DNA from: Sphingomonas sp. PP-CE-3G-477
GTDB lineage: Bacteria; Pseudomonadota; Alphaproteobacteria; Sphingomonadales; Sphingomonadaceae
Assembly: GCF_003050745.1 (NCBI RefSeq)
Contig: NZ_QAOF01000002.1
Span: 372,001 to 436,000, forward strand
Direction: 5' to 3'
Length of the DNA stretch: 64,000 nucleotides
The stretch's first letter is position 1. Every line of letters starts with the position of its first letter. Below are positions 8,820-16,957 of this stretch, piece after piece. The notes beneath the pieces are model-generated. The model worked only from the letters and a program-made list of their open reading frames with translations. It was not told the DNA's origin and made no database searches. The translations under genes were made by a program, and so were the position numbers.

Positions 8820-10153
8820 CAGCAGCAACGGGTCGGCTCGACCGGTATTTCAGCCTGACCGAACGCGGCACGTCCGCGCGTACCGAAGTGCTGGCCGGCT
8901 TCACCACCTTCCTGACGATGGCCTATATCGTGCTCGTCAATCCGGCGATCCTCGGCCAGGCTGGCATGCCGATCGCCTCGGTCGCCGCGGCGACGTGCTT
9001 TGCCGCGGCATTCGGCTCGATCCTGATGGGCTTCGTCGCCAACACGCCGCTGGCGCTCGCGCCGGGCATGGGACTGAACGCCTATTTCAGCTTCACTGTC
9101 GTGCAGCAGATGGGCGTGCCGTGGCCGGTCGCGCTCGGCTGCGTCTTCCTGTCGGGTGTCGCGTTCCTGATCCTGACGCTGACCGGCGTGCGACAGCTGA
9201 TCGTCGCGGTCATCCCGATGCACCTGTTCGCCGCCGTCGCGGGCGGGATCGGGCTGTTCATCGGCTTCATCGGCTTGAAGAACGCGGGCATCGTCGTCGC
9301 CAACCCCGCGACCTTCGTGGCACTGGGCGACCTGAAGGCGCCCGGCGCCGTGCTGGCGCTATTCGGCCTGCTCCTGATCGCCACGCTCAGCGTGTGGAAA
9401 GTGCGCGGGGCGATGCTGATCGGCATCGTCGCGACCACGCTCGTCGCCTGGATCTTCGGCCAGGTCACCGTGACACCCGCGCCCTACAGCCTGTCGGCGC
9501 TCACCGGCACGGCGTTCGCGCTCGACCTGCCCGGCGTGTTCGGGCTGACCGGCAGCCACGGCCTCGGGCTGCTCGAAATCCTGTTCGTGTTCCTGTTCGT
9601 CGACCTGTTCGACAATATCGGGACGCTCGTCGCGGTCACCAAGCGCGCCGGGCTGATGGACGCGGCGGGCCGTATTCCCGGCCTCAACCGCATCCTGATG
9701 GCCGACGCGGCGGCGACGATCGTCGGATCGATGGCGGGCACCAGCACCGTCACCAGCTATGTCGAGAGCGCGGCGGGCGTGCAGGAGGGTGGGCGCACCG
9801 GGCTGACCGCGGTCGTCACCGGCGTCCTGTTCCTGCTGACGATGTTCGTCGCGCCCTATGCGCAGATCGTGCCGCTCGCGGCGACCGCGCCTGCGCTTAT
9901 CATCGTCGGCGGGCTCATGCTGTTGCCGCTGACCGAGGTTCAGTGGGAGGATCCGCAGTCGGCGATCCCCGCCTTCCTGACCGTGGCGATGATCCCGCTG
10001 ACCTTCTCGATCGCCAACGGCCTCGCCTTCGGGATCACCGCGCACGCCGCGCTGAAACTGCTGCGTGGGCAGGCGGAGCGGAAGGACTGGTTCCTGTTCC
10101 TGCTCGCTGGCCTGTTCGTCGTTCGCTTCGTCTGGATGAGTGCCGCCGCATGA
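8816..10153 (+). CDS. NCS2-family purine base permease (AzgA-like)
   Basis: A 445-residue inner-membrane transporter beginning MTAATGRLDRYFSLTERGTS, the usual N-terminus of the AzgA branch (adenine, guanine, hypoxanthine). The open frame begins earlier at 8543, but the ATG at 8816 overlaps the amidase stop and gives the family length. It is almost entirely hydrophobic helices, with the conserved GMGLNAYFSFTVVQQMG segment near residue 85 and LFDNIGTLVAVTKRAG near residue 265. It would import purine bases by proton symport. The next gene starts within its stop codon. Confidence 0.88.
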   Translation: MTAATGRLDRYFSLTERGTSARTEVLAGFTTFLTMAYIVLVNPAILGQAGMPIASVAAATCFAAAFGSILMGFVANTPLALAPGMGLNAYFSFTVVQQMGVPWPVALGCVFLSGVAFLILTLTGVRQLIVAVIPMHLFAAVAGGIGLFIGFIGLKNAGIVVANPATFVALGDLKAPGAVLALFGLLLIATLSVWKVRGAMLIGIVATTLVAWIFGQVTVTPAPYSLSALTGTAFALDLPGVFGLTGSHGLGLLEILFVFLFVDLFDNIGTLVAVTKRAGLMDAAGRIPGLNRILMADAAATIVGSMAGTSTVTSYVESAAGVQEGGRTGLTAVVTGVLFLLTMFVAPYAQIVPLAATAPALIIVGGLMLLPLTEVQWEDPQSAIPAFLTVAMIPLTFSIANGLAFGITAHAALKLLRGQAERKDWFLFLLAGLFVVRFVWMSAAA

Positions 10154-11058
10154 AAATTCTTCTGGCCCTGCTCGCGATCGTCGCCACGCCCGCGGTTGCC
10201 GAACCGCTCGATGCCATTCCGCGCACCGTCGTGATGACGGCGTTCGCGCCGGAATGGGAATCGCTCGCGCACTCCGTCGACACGCCGAAGACGTACAAGA
10301 TCAACGGCCTGACCTTCCTCACCGGCACGATGGCCGGCAAGCCAGTGCTGTTGATGCAGAGCGGCGTCAGCATGGTGAACGCGGCGATGAACACGCAGCT
10401 CGTGCTCGATCGCTTCACGGTGCGGCGGATCGTGTTCTCGGGAATCGCCGGCGGAGTCGATCCGGCGCTGTCGATCGGCGACGTCGTCGTCCCCGAACAC
10501 TGGGCGCAATATCTCGAAGTGTCGTTCGCCAGGAAGGCCGGCGAAGGCTGGACACCGCCCGAGACGACCGATGCGGACGCGCCGAAGAACTACGGCATGA
10601 TGTTCCCCCGCGGCGTCCGCGTCGGCAATGCGACCGAGCCGGCGCGTCGCCACTATGCATTCCCGGTCGATCCGGCGATGCTCGCCCTGGCGCGGAAAGT
10701 CGCCGCCGGCGTCAAGTTGCGCCGTTGCGTATCCGGGGATGCCAAAGCCGCCGGTTGCCTCGCGGAAACGCCCAAGATCGTGGTCGGCGGCACCGGGGTC
10801 AGCGCCGGCGTCTATGCCGACAACGCCGAATTCCGCACCTATCTGTCGCAGACCTACAAGGCGCCCGTGCTCGACATGGAGAGCGCCGCGGTGGCGCAGG
10901 TCGCCTATGCCAACGCCGTCCCGGTGATCGTCTTCCGCAGCCTCTCGGATCTTGCCGGCGGCGATGCGGGCGCGAACCAGATGACGGTCTTCATGGAGCT
11001 TGCCGCGGTCAATTCCGCCGACGTCGTCCGCGCGTTCGTCGCGGCATTGCCCAACTGA
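10150..11058 (+). CDS. Exported nucleoside phosphorylase-fold protein (MTA/SAH nucleosidase superfamily)
   Basis: A 302-residue protein with a signal peptide (residues 1-17, ending TPAVA). The mature part has the PNP/UDP phosphorylase fold: early GVSMVNAAMNTQL, the central FSGIAGGVDPALSIGDVVVP, and near the C-terminus DMESAAVAQVA followed by FRSLSDLAGG, which correspond to the ribose-contacting and base-contacting segments of MTAN/PNP enzymes. Most relatives are cytosolic, so export is notable. In this operon it may cleave purine nucleosides in the periplasm or bind them. Whether it uses phosphate or water cannot be judged from the sequence. ATGA overlap with the permease upstream. Confidence 0.75.
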   Translation: MKILLALLAIVATPAVAEPLDAIPRTVVMTAFAPEWESLAHSVDTPKTYKINGLTFLTGTMAGKPVLLMQSGVSMVNAAMNTQLVLDRFTVRRIVFSGIAGGVDPALSIGDVVVPEHWAQYLEVSFARKAGEGWTPPETTDADAPKNYGMMFPRGVRVGNATEPARRHYAFPVDPAMLALARKVAAGVKLRRCVSGDAKAAGCLAETPKIVVGGTGVSAGVYADNAEFRTYLSQTYKAPVLDMESAAVAQVAYANAVPVIVFRSLSDLAGGDAGANQMTVFMELAAVNSADVVRAFVAALPN

Positions 11059-11059
11059 C

Positions 11060-12643
11060 ATGACGCTGACGACCGTCACCGGCGCCAAAGCTTTGGTCAC
11101 CGCGCCGCACCACCTGGCGGCAGAGGCCGGACTCGGCGTGTTGCGCGACGGCGGCAACGCGGTCGAGGCGGCGGTCGCGGTCGCCGCAACGCTGGCGGTG
11201 GCCTATCCGCACATGACGGGGATCGGCGGCGACGGCTTCTGGCTGATCTGCGAACCGGACGGCGAGGTTCGCGCGGTTCACGGCTGCGGTGCCGCCGCAG
11301 CCAAGGCGGACCTGTCCCTCTATACCGGCCTCGACGCGGTGCCGAACCGCGGCCCGCTGGCGGCGAATACGGTCGCTGGCACGATCTCCGGATGGGCCGC
11401 GGCGCTGGAGCAGACCGGCGGCACCCTGCCGCTCGACCGCCTGCTGCGCGACGCGATCGACAATGCGGAGGCCGGCGTTGCCGTCACCACGGGCGGCGCG
11501 GCGATCGCCGCCGCGAAAGGCGACGAGCTCCGCGGACAACCCGGCGCCTATGCCGCAATCTTCGAACCCGAAGGCCGCCCGCTCCGCGCCGGCGACAGGC
11601 TTCGGCAACCGCTGCTCGCGCAAACCCTCCGCCAACTCACCGCGAACGGCCTCGACGATTTCTATCGCGGGAACCTCGCCTCACGGATCGCCGCCGATCT
11701 CGACGCGCTCGGCAGCCCGGTTGCGCTTGCCGATCTCGCAGAGCATCACGCGACCCAACCAGCACCGCTGACCGTCCGCATCGATGGCGCCAGCCTCTAC
11801 AACAGCGCCCCACCGACGCAGGGCATCGCCTCGCTGCTGATCCTCGCCCTGTTCGATCGCCTTGCCGCGGCGGAAGGCGAAAGCTTCGACCACGTCCACC
11901 GCCTGATCGAGGCGACCAAGCAGGCGTTCCTCTGGCGCGACCGGCATTGCGGCGACCCCGGTTTCATGACCGACGAACCGCAGGCGTTGCTAGACGATGC
12001 CGCCGCGCTCGATGCGCTGGCCGCACGGATCGACTCGAAGCGCGCGCTCCCGTGGCCGCAACCGCCGCAATGGGGCGATACGTGCTGGTTCGGCGCTGCC
12101 GACGCCGAGGGCCGTGTCGTCAGTGCGATCCAGTCGACCTATTTCGAGTTCGGGTCGGGCCTCGTCCTGCCCGGCACCGGCATCACCTGGCAGAACCGCG
12201 GCAGTTCGTTCCGCCTCGCCGAGAGCGGCTGGAACGCGCTGAAACCCGGTCGCCGGCCGTTCCACACGCTCAACCCCGCGCTCGCCCGCTTCGACGACGG
12301 CCGGACGATGGCCTACGGCACGATGGGCGGCGAAGGCCAGCCGCAGACGCAGGCGGCGTTGTTCACCCGCTACGCGCGATACGGCAGCGATCTCCAGGCC
12401 GCGATCAACGCGCCGCGCTGGCTGCTCGGCCGCACCTGGGGCGAACAGAGCACGACGCTCAAGATCGAGGACGGCCTGCCGGGTGACCTGTACGCAGCAC
12501 TCGCCGAAGCGGGCCATGACGTCGAACGCGTCGGCCCGCTGACGGCAATGATGGGCCACGCCGGCGCGATCGTCCGCCACGCCGATGGCCGGCTCGAAGG
12601 CGCGACCGATCCCCGCAGCGATGGCGGCGTGGCCGCGTGGTAA
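11060..12643 (+). CDS. hpxW: Gamma-glutamyltranspeptidase-like Ntn hydrolase, probable oxamate amidohydrolase
   Basis: A 527-residue GGT-family protein without a signal peptide. It starts at the ATG at 11060, directly after the previous stop. Early GGNAVEAAVAVAATLAV and TGIGGDGFW are family hallmarks. The self-processing nucleophile is expected at Thr341 in QWGDTCWFGAAD, followed by SGLVLPGTGI. Klebsiella HpxW, of the same family and in a uric acid gene cluster, hydrolyses oxamate to oxalate and ammonia. The presence here of hpxX, hpxY and hpxZ argues for the same reaction rather than glutathione hydrolysis. The stop overlaps the next gene by seven bases. Confidence 0.8.
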   Translation: MTLTTVTGAKALVTAPHHLAAEAGLGVLRDGGNAVEAAVAVAATLAVAYPHMTGIGGDGFWLICEPDGEVRAVHGCGAAAAKADLSLYTGLDAVPNRGPLAANTVAGTISGWAAALEQTGGTLPLDRLLRDAIDNAEAGVAVTTGGAAIAAAKGDELRGQPGAYAAIFEPEGRPLRAGDRLRQPLLAQTLRQLTANGLDDFYRGNLASRIAADLDALGSPVALADLAEHHATQPAPLTVRIDGASLYNSAPPTQGIASLLILALFDRLAAAEGESFDHVHRLIEATKQAFLWRDRHCGDPGFMTDEPQALLDDAAALDALAARIDSKRALPWPQPPQWGDTCWFGAADAEGRVVSAIQSTYFEFGSGLVLPGTGITWQNRGSSFRLAESGWNALKPGRRPFHTLNPALARFDDGRTMAYGTMGGEGQPQTQAALFTRYARYGSDLQAAINAPRWLLGRTWGEQSTTLKIEDGLPGDLYAALAEAGHDVERVGPLTAMMGHAGAIVRHADGRLEGATDPRSDGGVAAW

Positions 12644-14004
12644 GCGCACTCCCCCCCGGCGGTGCCCGCGCCGTCGCCCGCTGCGACGAACTCGGCGTCG
12701 CGCCGTATAGCGACCTGCCCGACAGCCTCTACCGCGGCTATCTCACCCCCGCCCATCGCGCCGCGCTAGACCGCGTGGGGGCATGGATGGTCGAAGCCGG
12801 CATGCAGATCCGCATAGACCCCGCCGCCAACCTGATCGGGCGTTACGAAGGTCTCGCGCCCGATCCGCCCGCGCTGATCATCGCCAGCCACATCGACAGC
12901 GTCCGGGACGGCGGGCGGTACGATGGTCCGCTCGGCATCATGCTCGGGATCGAAGCCGTCGCCGCGCTGCAAGGCCGCCGCCTGCCCTTCGCGATCGAGG
13001 TGATCGCGTTCGGCGACGAGGAAGGCTCCCGCTTCCCCGCCGCGATGCTGACCAGCCGCGCGGTCGCCGGCACGCTCGACGCGTCCGCGCTCGACATGAT
13101 CGACGCGCACGGCATCTCGGTCGCCGAAGCGCTAGCCGAGATGGGCTTGGACGTCGTCGAATACCTTACCGCCGCCCGCGCACCTGGCACCGCACTCGCC
13201 TATCTCGAGGCGCATATCGAACAGGGCCCGCTGCTCGAAGCGGAGGGCCTGGCCGTCGGCACGGTCACCGGCATCGCCGCGCAACTCCGCTACGAGATAA
13301 CCGTCACCGGCACCGCGGGCCATGCCGGCACCACCTCGATGCCACTCCGCCGCGACGCGCTCGCCGGTGCGGCCGAGATGATCCTCGCGGTGGAAACGAT
13401 CGCCGGAGCCGCAGCCTCCGATCTCGTCGCTACGGTCGGCCGCATCGAAGCATCCCCCGGCGCGGCCAACGTCATTCCCGGGAGCGTCACGTTCACGCTC
13501 GACGTTCGCGCAGGGGACCCGACCCGACGCGACGAGGCCGCCGCAGACATCCTCGAAGCAATCCGCGCCATTGCCGGCCCTTCCTCGTTCCCCCGCGAAG
13601 GCGGGGTCCCAGGATCACAGGCGATACCGTCCGTGGCTCCTGTACCCCCGCCTTCGCGGGGGTACAGCGGTTTTGCGCAAGATGGTGCCGGCAGCCGCAA
13701 CCTCGACGTTGCAATCACCCTGATCCACGACCTCCCCGCCAGCCCGTGCGACCCAGCCCTCATGGACCTGCTGGACGCCGCCACGACCGCTGCGGGCCAC
13801 CCCATTCGCCGCCTCGTCTCCGGCGCAGGCCACGACGCGATGGTCATGGCCGCGCTCTGCCCGACGGCGATGCTCTTCATCCGCTGCCGTGGCGGGATCA
13901 GCCACAACCCCGCCGAACATGTCGACCCCGCCGATGCCGAGATCGCGCTGGCCGTCATGTCCGGATTCATCGACAGACTGGGAGCGACCCTTGACCCTGC
14001 TTGA
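12637..14004 (+). CDS. allC: Allantoate amidohydrolase (M20 family) with an in-frame repeat insertion
   Basis: A 455-residue M20 zinc amidohydrolase that would convert allantoate to ureidoglycine, releasing CO2 and ammonia. The start is the GTG at 12637 inside the end of hpxW. Metal and substrate motifs are intact: SHIDSVRDGGRYDGPLG, FGDEEGSRFP, LEAHIEQGPLLE, the dimerisation segment GTAGHAGTTSMPLRRDA, GAGHDAMVMA and ISHNPAEHVDP. Between the AIRAIAG and NLDVAITLIHD segments about 35 residues rich in proline, glycine and serine interrupt the normally continuous lid/catalytic junction; they are encoded by a palindromic repeat (13591-13665). The frame stays open, so the enzyme may tolerate it. 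Hydantoinase/carbamoylase members are the alternative, but context favours allantoate. Confidence 0.85.
   Translation: MVSALPPGGARAVARCDELGVAPYSDLPDSLYRGYLTPAHRAALDRVGAWMVEAGMQIRIDPAANLIGRYEGLAPDPPALIIASHIDSVRDGGRYDGPLGIMLGIEAVAALQGRRLPFAIEVIAFGDEEGSRFPAAMLTSRAVAGTLDASALDMIDAHGISVAEALAEMGLDVVEYLTAARAPGTALAYLEAHIEQGPLLEAEGLAVGTVTGIAAQLRYEITVTGTAGHAGTTSMPLRRDALAGAAEMILAVETIAGAAASDLVATVGRIEASPGAANVIPGSVTFTLDVRAGDPTRRDEAAADILEAIRAIAGPSSFPREGGVPGSQAIPSVAPVPPPSRGYSGFAQDGAGSRNLDVAITLIHDLPASPCDPALMDLLDAATTAAGHPIRRLVSGAGHDAMVMAALCPTAMLFIRCRGGISHNPAEHVDPADAEIALAVMSGFIDRLGATLDPA
13591..13665. repeat. Palindromic REP-like element inside the allantoate amidohydrolase gene
   Basis: Left hairpin CCCCGC-GAAG-GCGGGG (13591-13606); right hairpin GTACCCCCGC-CTTC-GCGGGGGTAC (13642-13665), a perfect 10-bp stem. 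The two hairpins are inverted relative to each other. Elements built from this GCGAAGGCGGGG core are frequent between genes in sphingomonads. Here it sits inside a coding frame without causing a stop or frameshift. Confidence 0.8.
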
Positions 14005-15229
14005 CCCCCTGTTGTTCGGGGAAATCGACCCGCCGCAGCGCCTGCTGATGGGCCCCGGCCCGATCAACGCGCACCCGCGCGTGTTGCGTGCGATGGCCGC
14101 TGACCTGCTCGGCCAGTTTGACCCCGAGATGACCGCCTACATGACCCAGGTCATGGCGCTCTACCGCCCGGTCTTCGGCACGACCAACCACTGGACGATG
14201 CTGATCGACGGCACCGCGCGCGCCGGGATCGAGGCGGCACTGGTCAGCCTCGTCACGCCCGGCGACACCGTGCTCGTGGTCAATTTCGGCCGGTTTGGGC
14301 TACTCCTCACCGAGATACTCGCCCGCATCGGCGCGGTCGTCGAGACCGTCGAAGCCCCCTGGGGCGAGACCGTCCCGCTCGACGCGATCGCGGCCGCCAT
14401 CGAACGCACCGCCCCCAAGGTAGTCGCCTCGGTTCACGGCGATACCTCCACGACGATGGCGCAACCGCTCGAAGGGCTCGGCGCGCTATGCCGAGCAGCC
14501 GGCGCGCTGAGCTATGTCGACGCCACCGCCACCATCGGCGGCATGGAGATCGTGACCGATCGCTGGGGCATCGACGTCGTCACCGGCGGCTTGCAGAAGT
14601 GCCTCGGCGGCCCGTCCGGCTCGGCTCCGATCACCATCTCCGACGCCGCCGCCGCACACATCGCCGCGCGCCGCCACGTCGAGCGCGGCATCCGTCGCGA
14701 CGACATCTCCGACGGCGCCGGCCCCCGCATCGGATCCAACTATTTCGACCTCGCGATGATAATGGATTACTGGTCGGACAAGCGCCTCAACCACCATACC
14801 GAAGCCACCTCGATGCTCTACGCGGCAAGGGAATGCGCAAGGCTGGCGCTCGGCGAAGGCCTCGACGCCCGCTTTGTCCGCCACGCCTCGGCCGGCCGCG
14901 CGATGACCGCAGGCCTGCGCGCGATGGGCCTGAGGGTCTTCGGCGATGATGCGCACCGGATGACCAACGTGACCGGCGTCTACATTCCCGACGGCGTCGA
15001 CGGCGAGCGCGTCCGCACCGCGATGCGCGAGCATTTCGAGATCGAGATCGGCACCGCGTTCGGACCGCTCCAGGGCAAGGTCTGGCGGCTCGGCGCGATG
15101 GGCTACAACGCGATGAAGCATAAGGTGCTGCTGACTCTCGCCGCATTGGAGGCGTGCCTCAAGGCCGAGGGCTATCTGCTCCCCGACGGCGAAGCGGTGA
15201 AGGCCGCGCTCGAGGCCTGGCACGCATGA
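13991..15229 (+). CDS. pucG: PucG-like class V aminotransferase (ureidoglycine-glyoxylate aminotransferase)
   Basis: A 412-residue PLP enzyme of the alanine-glyoxylate aminotransferase family. TTG at 13991 is preferred: GGGAG lies seven bases upstream and translation gives MTLLDPLLFGEIDPPQRLLM, the usual N-terminus; it overlaps the allC stop by 14 bases. The early RLLMGPGPINAHPRVLRAM motif and the PLP lysine in GGLQKCLGGPSG are present. PucG and its Klebsiella counterpart transfer the amino group of (S)-ureidoglycine to glyoxylate, giving oxalurate and glycine. The product fits the downstream Hpx enzymes. A simple alanine-glyoxylate role is the alternative but would not explain the position between allC and puuE. 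Confidence 0.83.
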   Translation: MTLLDPLLFGEIDPPQRLLMGPGPINAHPRVLRAMAADLLGQFDPEMTAYMTQVMALYRPVFGTTNHWTMLIDGTARAGIEAALVSLVTPGDTVLVVNFGRFGLLLTEILARIGAVVETVEAPWGETVPLDAIAAAIERTAPKVVASVHGDTSTTMAQPLEGLGALCRAAGALSYVDATATIGGMEIVTDRWGIDVVTGGLQKCLGGPSGSAPITISDAAAAHIAARRHVERGIRRDDISDGAGPRIGSNYFDLAMIMDYWSDKRLNHHTEATSMLYAARECARLALGEGLDARFVRHASAGRAMTAGLRAMGLRVFGDDAHRMTNVTGVYIPDGVDGERVRTAMREHFEIEIGTAFGPLQGKVWRLGAMGYNAMKHKVLLTLAALEACLKAEGYLLPDGEAVKAALEAWHA

Positions 15230-16101
15230 CTCCCGCGCGCGACCTGATCGGCTACGGCGCCACCCCCCCCGATCCGCGCTGGCCGGGCGGTGTGCGCGTG
15301 GCCGTGCAGTTCGTCATCAACTATGAGGAAGGCGCTGAGAACAGCGTCCTCAACGGCGATGCGGGCTCGGAAGCGTTCCTCTCCGAAATGGTCGGCGCAG
15401 TCAGCCACCCGGACCGCGCGATGGCGATGGAGAGCCTCTATGAATATGGCGCGCGAGCCGGCTTTTGGCGCCTCCACCGCCTGTTCACAAACCGCGCCCT
15501 TCCCGTCACGGTCTTCGGCGTCGCCAAAGCGCTCGAAACGAACCCTGCCGCTGTCGAGGCGATGCTTGCCGCGGACTGGGAGATCGCCAGCCACGGCCTC
15601 CGCTGGATCGACTACCAGTCCGTCCCCGAAGCCGTCGAACGCGCGCACATCGCCGAAGCCGTCGCGCTCCACACCCGCCTGACCGGCACCCGCCCGCTGG
15701 GCTGGTACCAGGGCCGCACTTCCCCCAATACCGCGCGCCTGATCGCGGAAGAGGGCGGCTTCGCCTACGACGCCGACAGCTATGCCGACGACCTGCCCTA
15801 CTGGGTCGGCCGGCAGTTGATCGTCCCCTACACGCTCGACGCCAACGACATGAAGTTCGTGAGCCAGAACGGCTTCACCGAGGGCGACCAGTTCTTCCGC
15901 TACCTCCGCGACACGTTCGAGCAACTGCGCAGCGAAGGCGGAAGGATGATGTCGGTCGGCCTCCACGCGCGCATCGCCGGCCGCCCCGCCCGCGCGCTCG
16001 CGCTCGCCAAGTTCATTGATCACGTCATCGCCAGCGGGGATGCCTGGGTCGCCCGCCGCATCGATATCGCGCGCCACTGGATGGAGGTGCACCCGGCATG
16101 A
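15226..16101 (+). CDS. puuE: Allantoinase PuuE (polysaccharide-deacetylase fold)
   Basis: A 291-residue member of the NodB-like deacetylase superfamily. The N-terminal segment RWPGGVRVAVQFVINYEEGA and the following NGDAGSEAFLSE are diagnostic for PuuE, the metal-independent allantoinase first described in Pseudomonas fluorescens, rather than for chitin or xylan deacetylases. It opens the hydantoin ring of allantoin to allantoate. The chosen ATG overlaps the aminotransferase stop (ATGA). An upstream extension in the same frame to 15154 is only read-through of the previous gene. There is no export signal, which fits a cytosolic pathway enzyme. Confidence 0.9.
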   Translation: MTPARDLIGYGATPPDPRWPGGVRVAVQFVINYEEGAENSVLNGDAGSEAFLSEMVGAVSHPDRAMAMESLYEYGARAGFWRLHRLFTNRALPVTVFGVAKALETNPAAVEAMLAADWEIASHGLRWIDYQSVPEAVERAHIAEAVALHTRLTGTRPLGWYQGRTSPNTARLIAEEGGFAYDADSYADDLPYWVGRQLIVPYTLDANDMKFVSQNGFTEGDQFFRYLRDTFEQLRSEGGRMMSVGLHARIAGRPARALALAKFIDHVIASGDAWVARRIDIARHWMEVHPA

Positions 16102-16490
16102 TGCCCGCATTGAAGATCGACGACCCCGTCCTGCTCGCCGAAGTGACCCAGGCGTTCGAAGCCTATGAGCGCGCGCTGATGGCCGACGACGTCGCCGCGC
16201 TCGACGCGCTGTTCCACGCCGCGCCCACCACCAACCGCTACGGGGTCGGCGAAGTCCTGTACGGCATCGACGCGATCCGCGACTTCCGCAAAGGCCGCGG
16301 TGGCTCGCCCCAGCGCAAGCTCGGTCGCGTCGCGATCACCGTCTACGGCGATGCGTTCGCCACCGCCGACGCCGAATTCCACCGCGAAGGAAGCGACCGC
16401 CGCGGCCGCCAGACGCAGGCCTGGGTGAAGTTCGCGGATGGCTGGAAAGTGGTCTCCGCGCACGTCAGCCTCGAAGGGACGACGCATTGA
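16098..16490 (+). CDS. hpxZ: HpxZ/AtzH-like protein (DUF3225)
   Basis: A 130-residue SnoaL/NTF2-like protein with the family segments FEAYERALMADDVAALDALF, RYGVGEVLYGIDAIRDFR and the C-terminal WKVVSAHVSL. In Klebsiella the gene lies with hpxWXY in the uric acid cluster; the related AtzH protein is encoded with atzE and atzG. Its exact task is not established; for AtzH-like proteins a role in clearing amidase products has been proposed. Here it is separated from the other hpx genes but lies in the same overlapping operon. ATGATG at 16098 gives two possible starts three bases apart. Confidence 0.78.
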   Translation: MMPALKIDDPVLLAEVTQAFEAYERALMADDVAALDALFHAAPTTNRYGVGEVLYGIDAIRDFRKGRGGSPQRKLGRVAITVYGDAFATADAEFHREGSDRRGRQTQAWVKFADGWKVVSAHVSLEGTTH

Positions 16491-16957
16491 CCGCCGCCGA
16501 AGCGTTCGTCGCGCGCCATGCCGCCCTGTTCGAGCACTCGCCCTGGGTCGTCGAACGCGCCGCCGAGGCGCTTCCGTTTGCGGACGTGCACGCCGGACTG
16601 ATGGCCGCGGTCCACGCCGCAAGTCCCGAAGACCAGCTCGCCCTGATCCGCGCGCACCCCGAACTCGCCGGCAAGGCCGCGATCGACCGCACGCTGACAG
16701 AGGCCTCGACCGCCGAACAAGCCTCTGCGGGTCTGGACCGCCTGACGCCCGCCGAGTTCGACCGCTTCCACGCGCTCAACACAGCCTATCGCGACCGCTT
16801 CGACTTCCCGTTCATCGTCTGCGTCCGCTTGACCGACAAGGCCGGCATCCTCGCCGCGATGGAGCAACGCCTTAGCAACTCCCGCGATACCGAGATTGCC
16901 ACCGCACTCGCGCAGATCGGCGAGATCGTCCGGCTCCGACTGGAAGGCCTCGCATGA
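16487..16957 (+). CDS. uraD: OHCU decarboxylase
   Basis: A 156-residue protein of the 2-oxo-4-hydroxy-4-carboxy-5-ureidoimidazoline decarboxylase family, making (S)-allantoin from the unstable OHCU intermediate. The family motifs HPELAGKAAI and FRDRFDFPFIVCVR-like (YRDRFDFPFIVCVR) are visible, as is the all-helical composition. The start is TTG at 16487, which overlaps the hpxZ stop as TTGA; no ATG or GTG gives a full N-terminus. It is followed within its stop codon by the flavoprotein gene that probably supplies the first urate oxidation step. Confidence 0.92.
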   Translation: MTAAEAFVARHAALFEHSPWVVERAAEALPFADVHAGLMAAVHAASPEDQLALIRAHPELAGKAAIDRTLTEASTAEQASAGLDRLTPAEFDRFHALNTAYRDRFDFPFIVCVRLTDKAGILAAMEQRLSNSRDTEIATALAQIGEIVRLRLEGLA

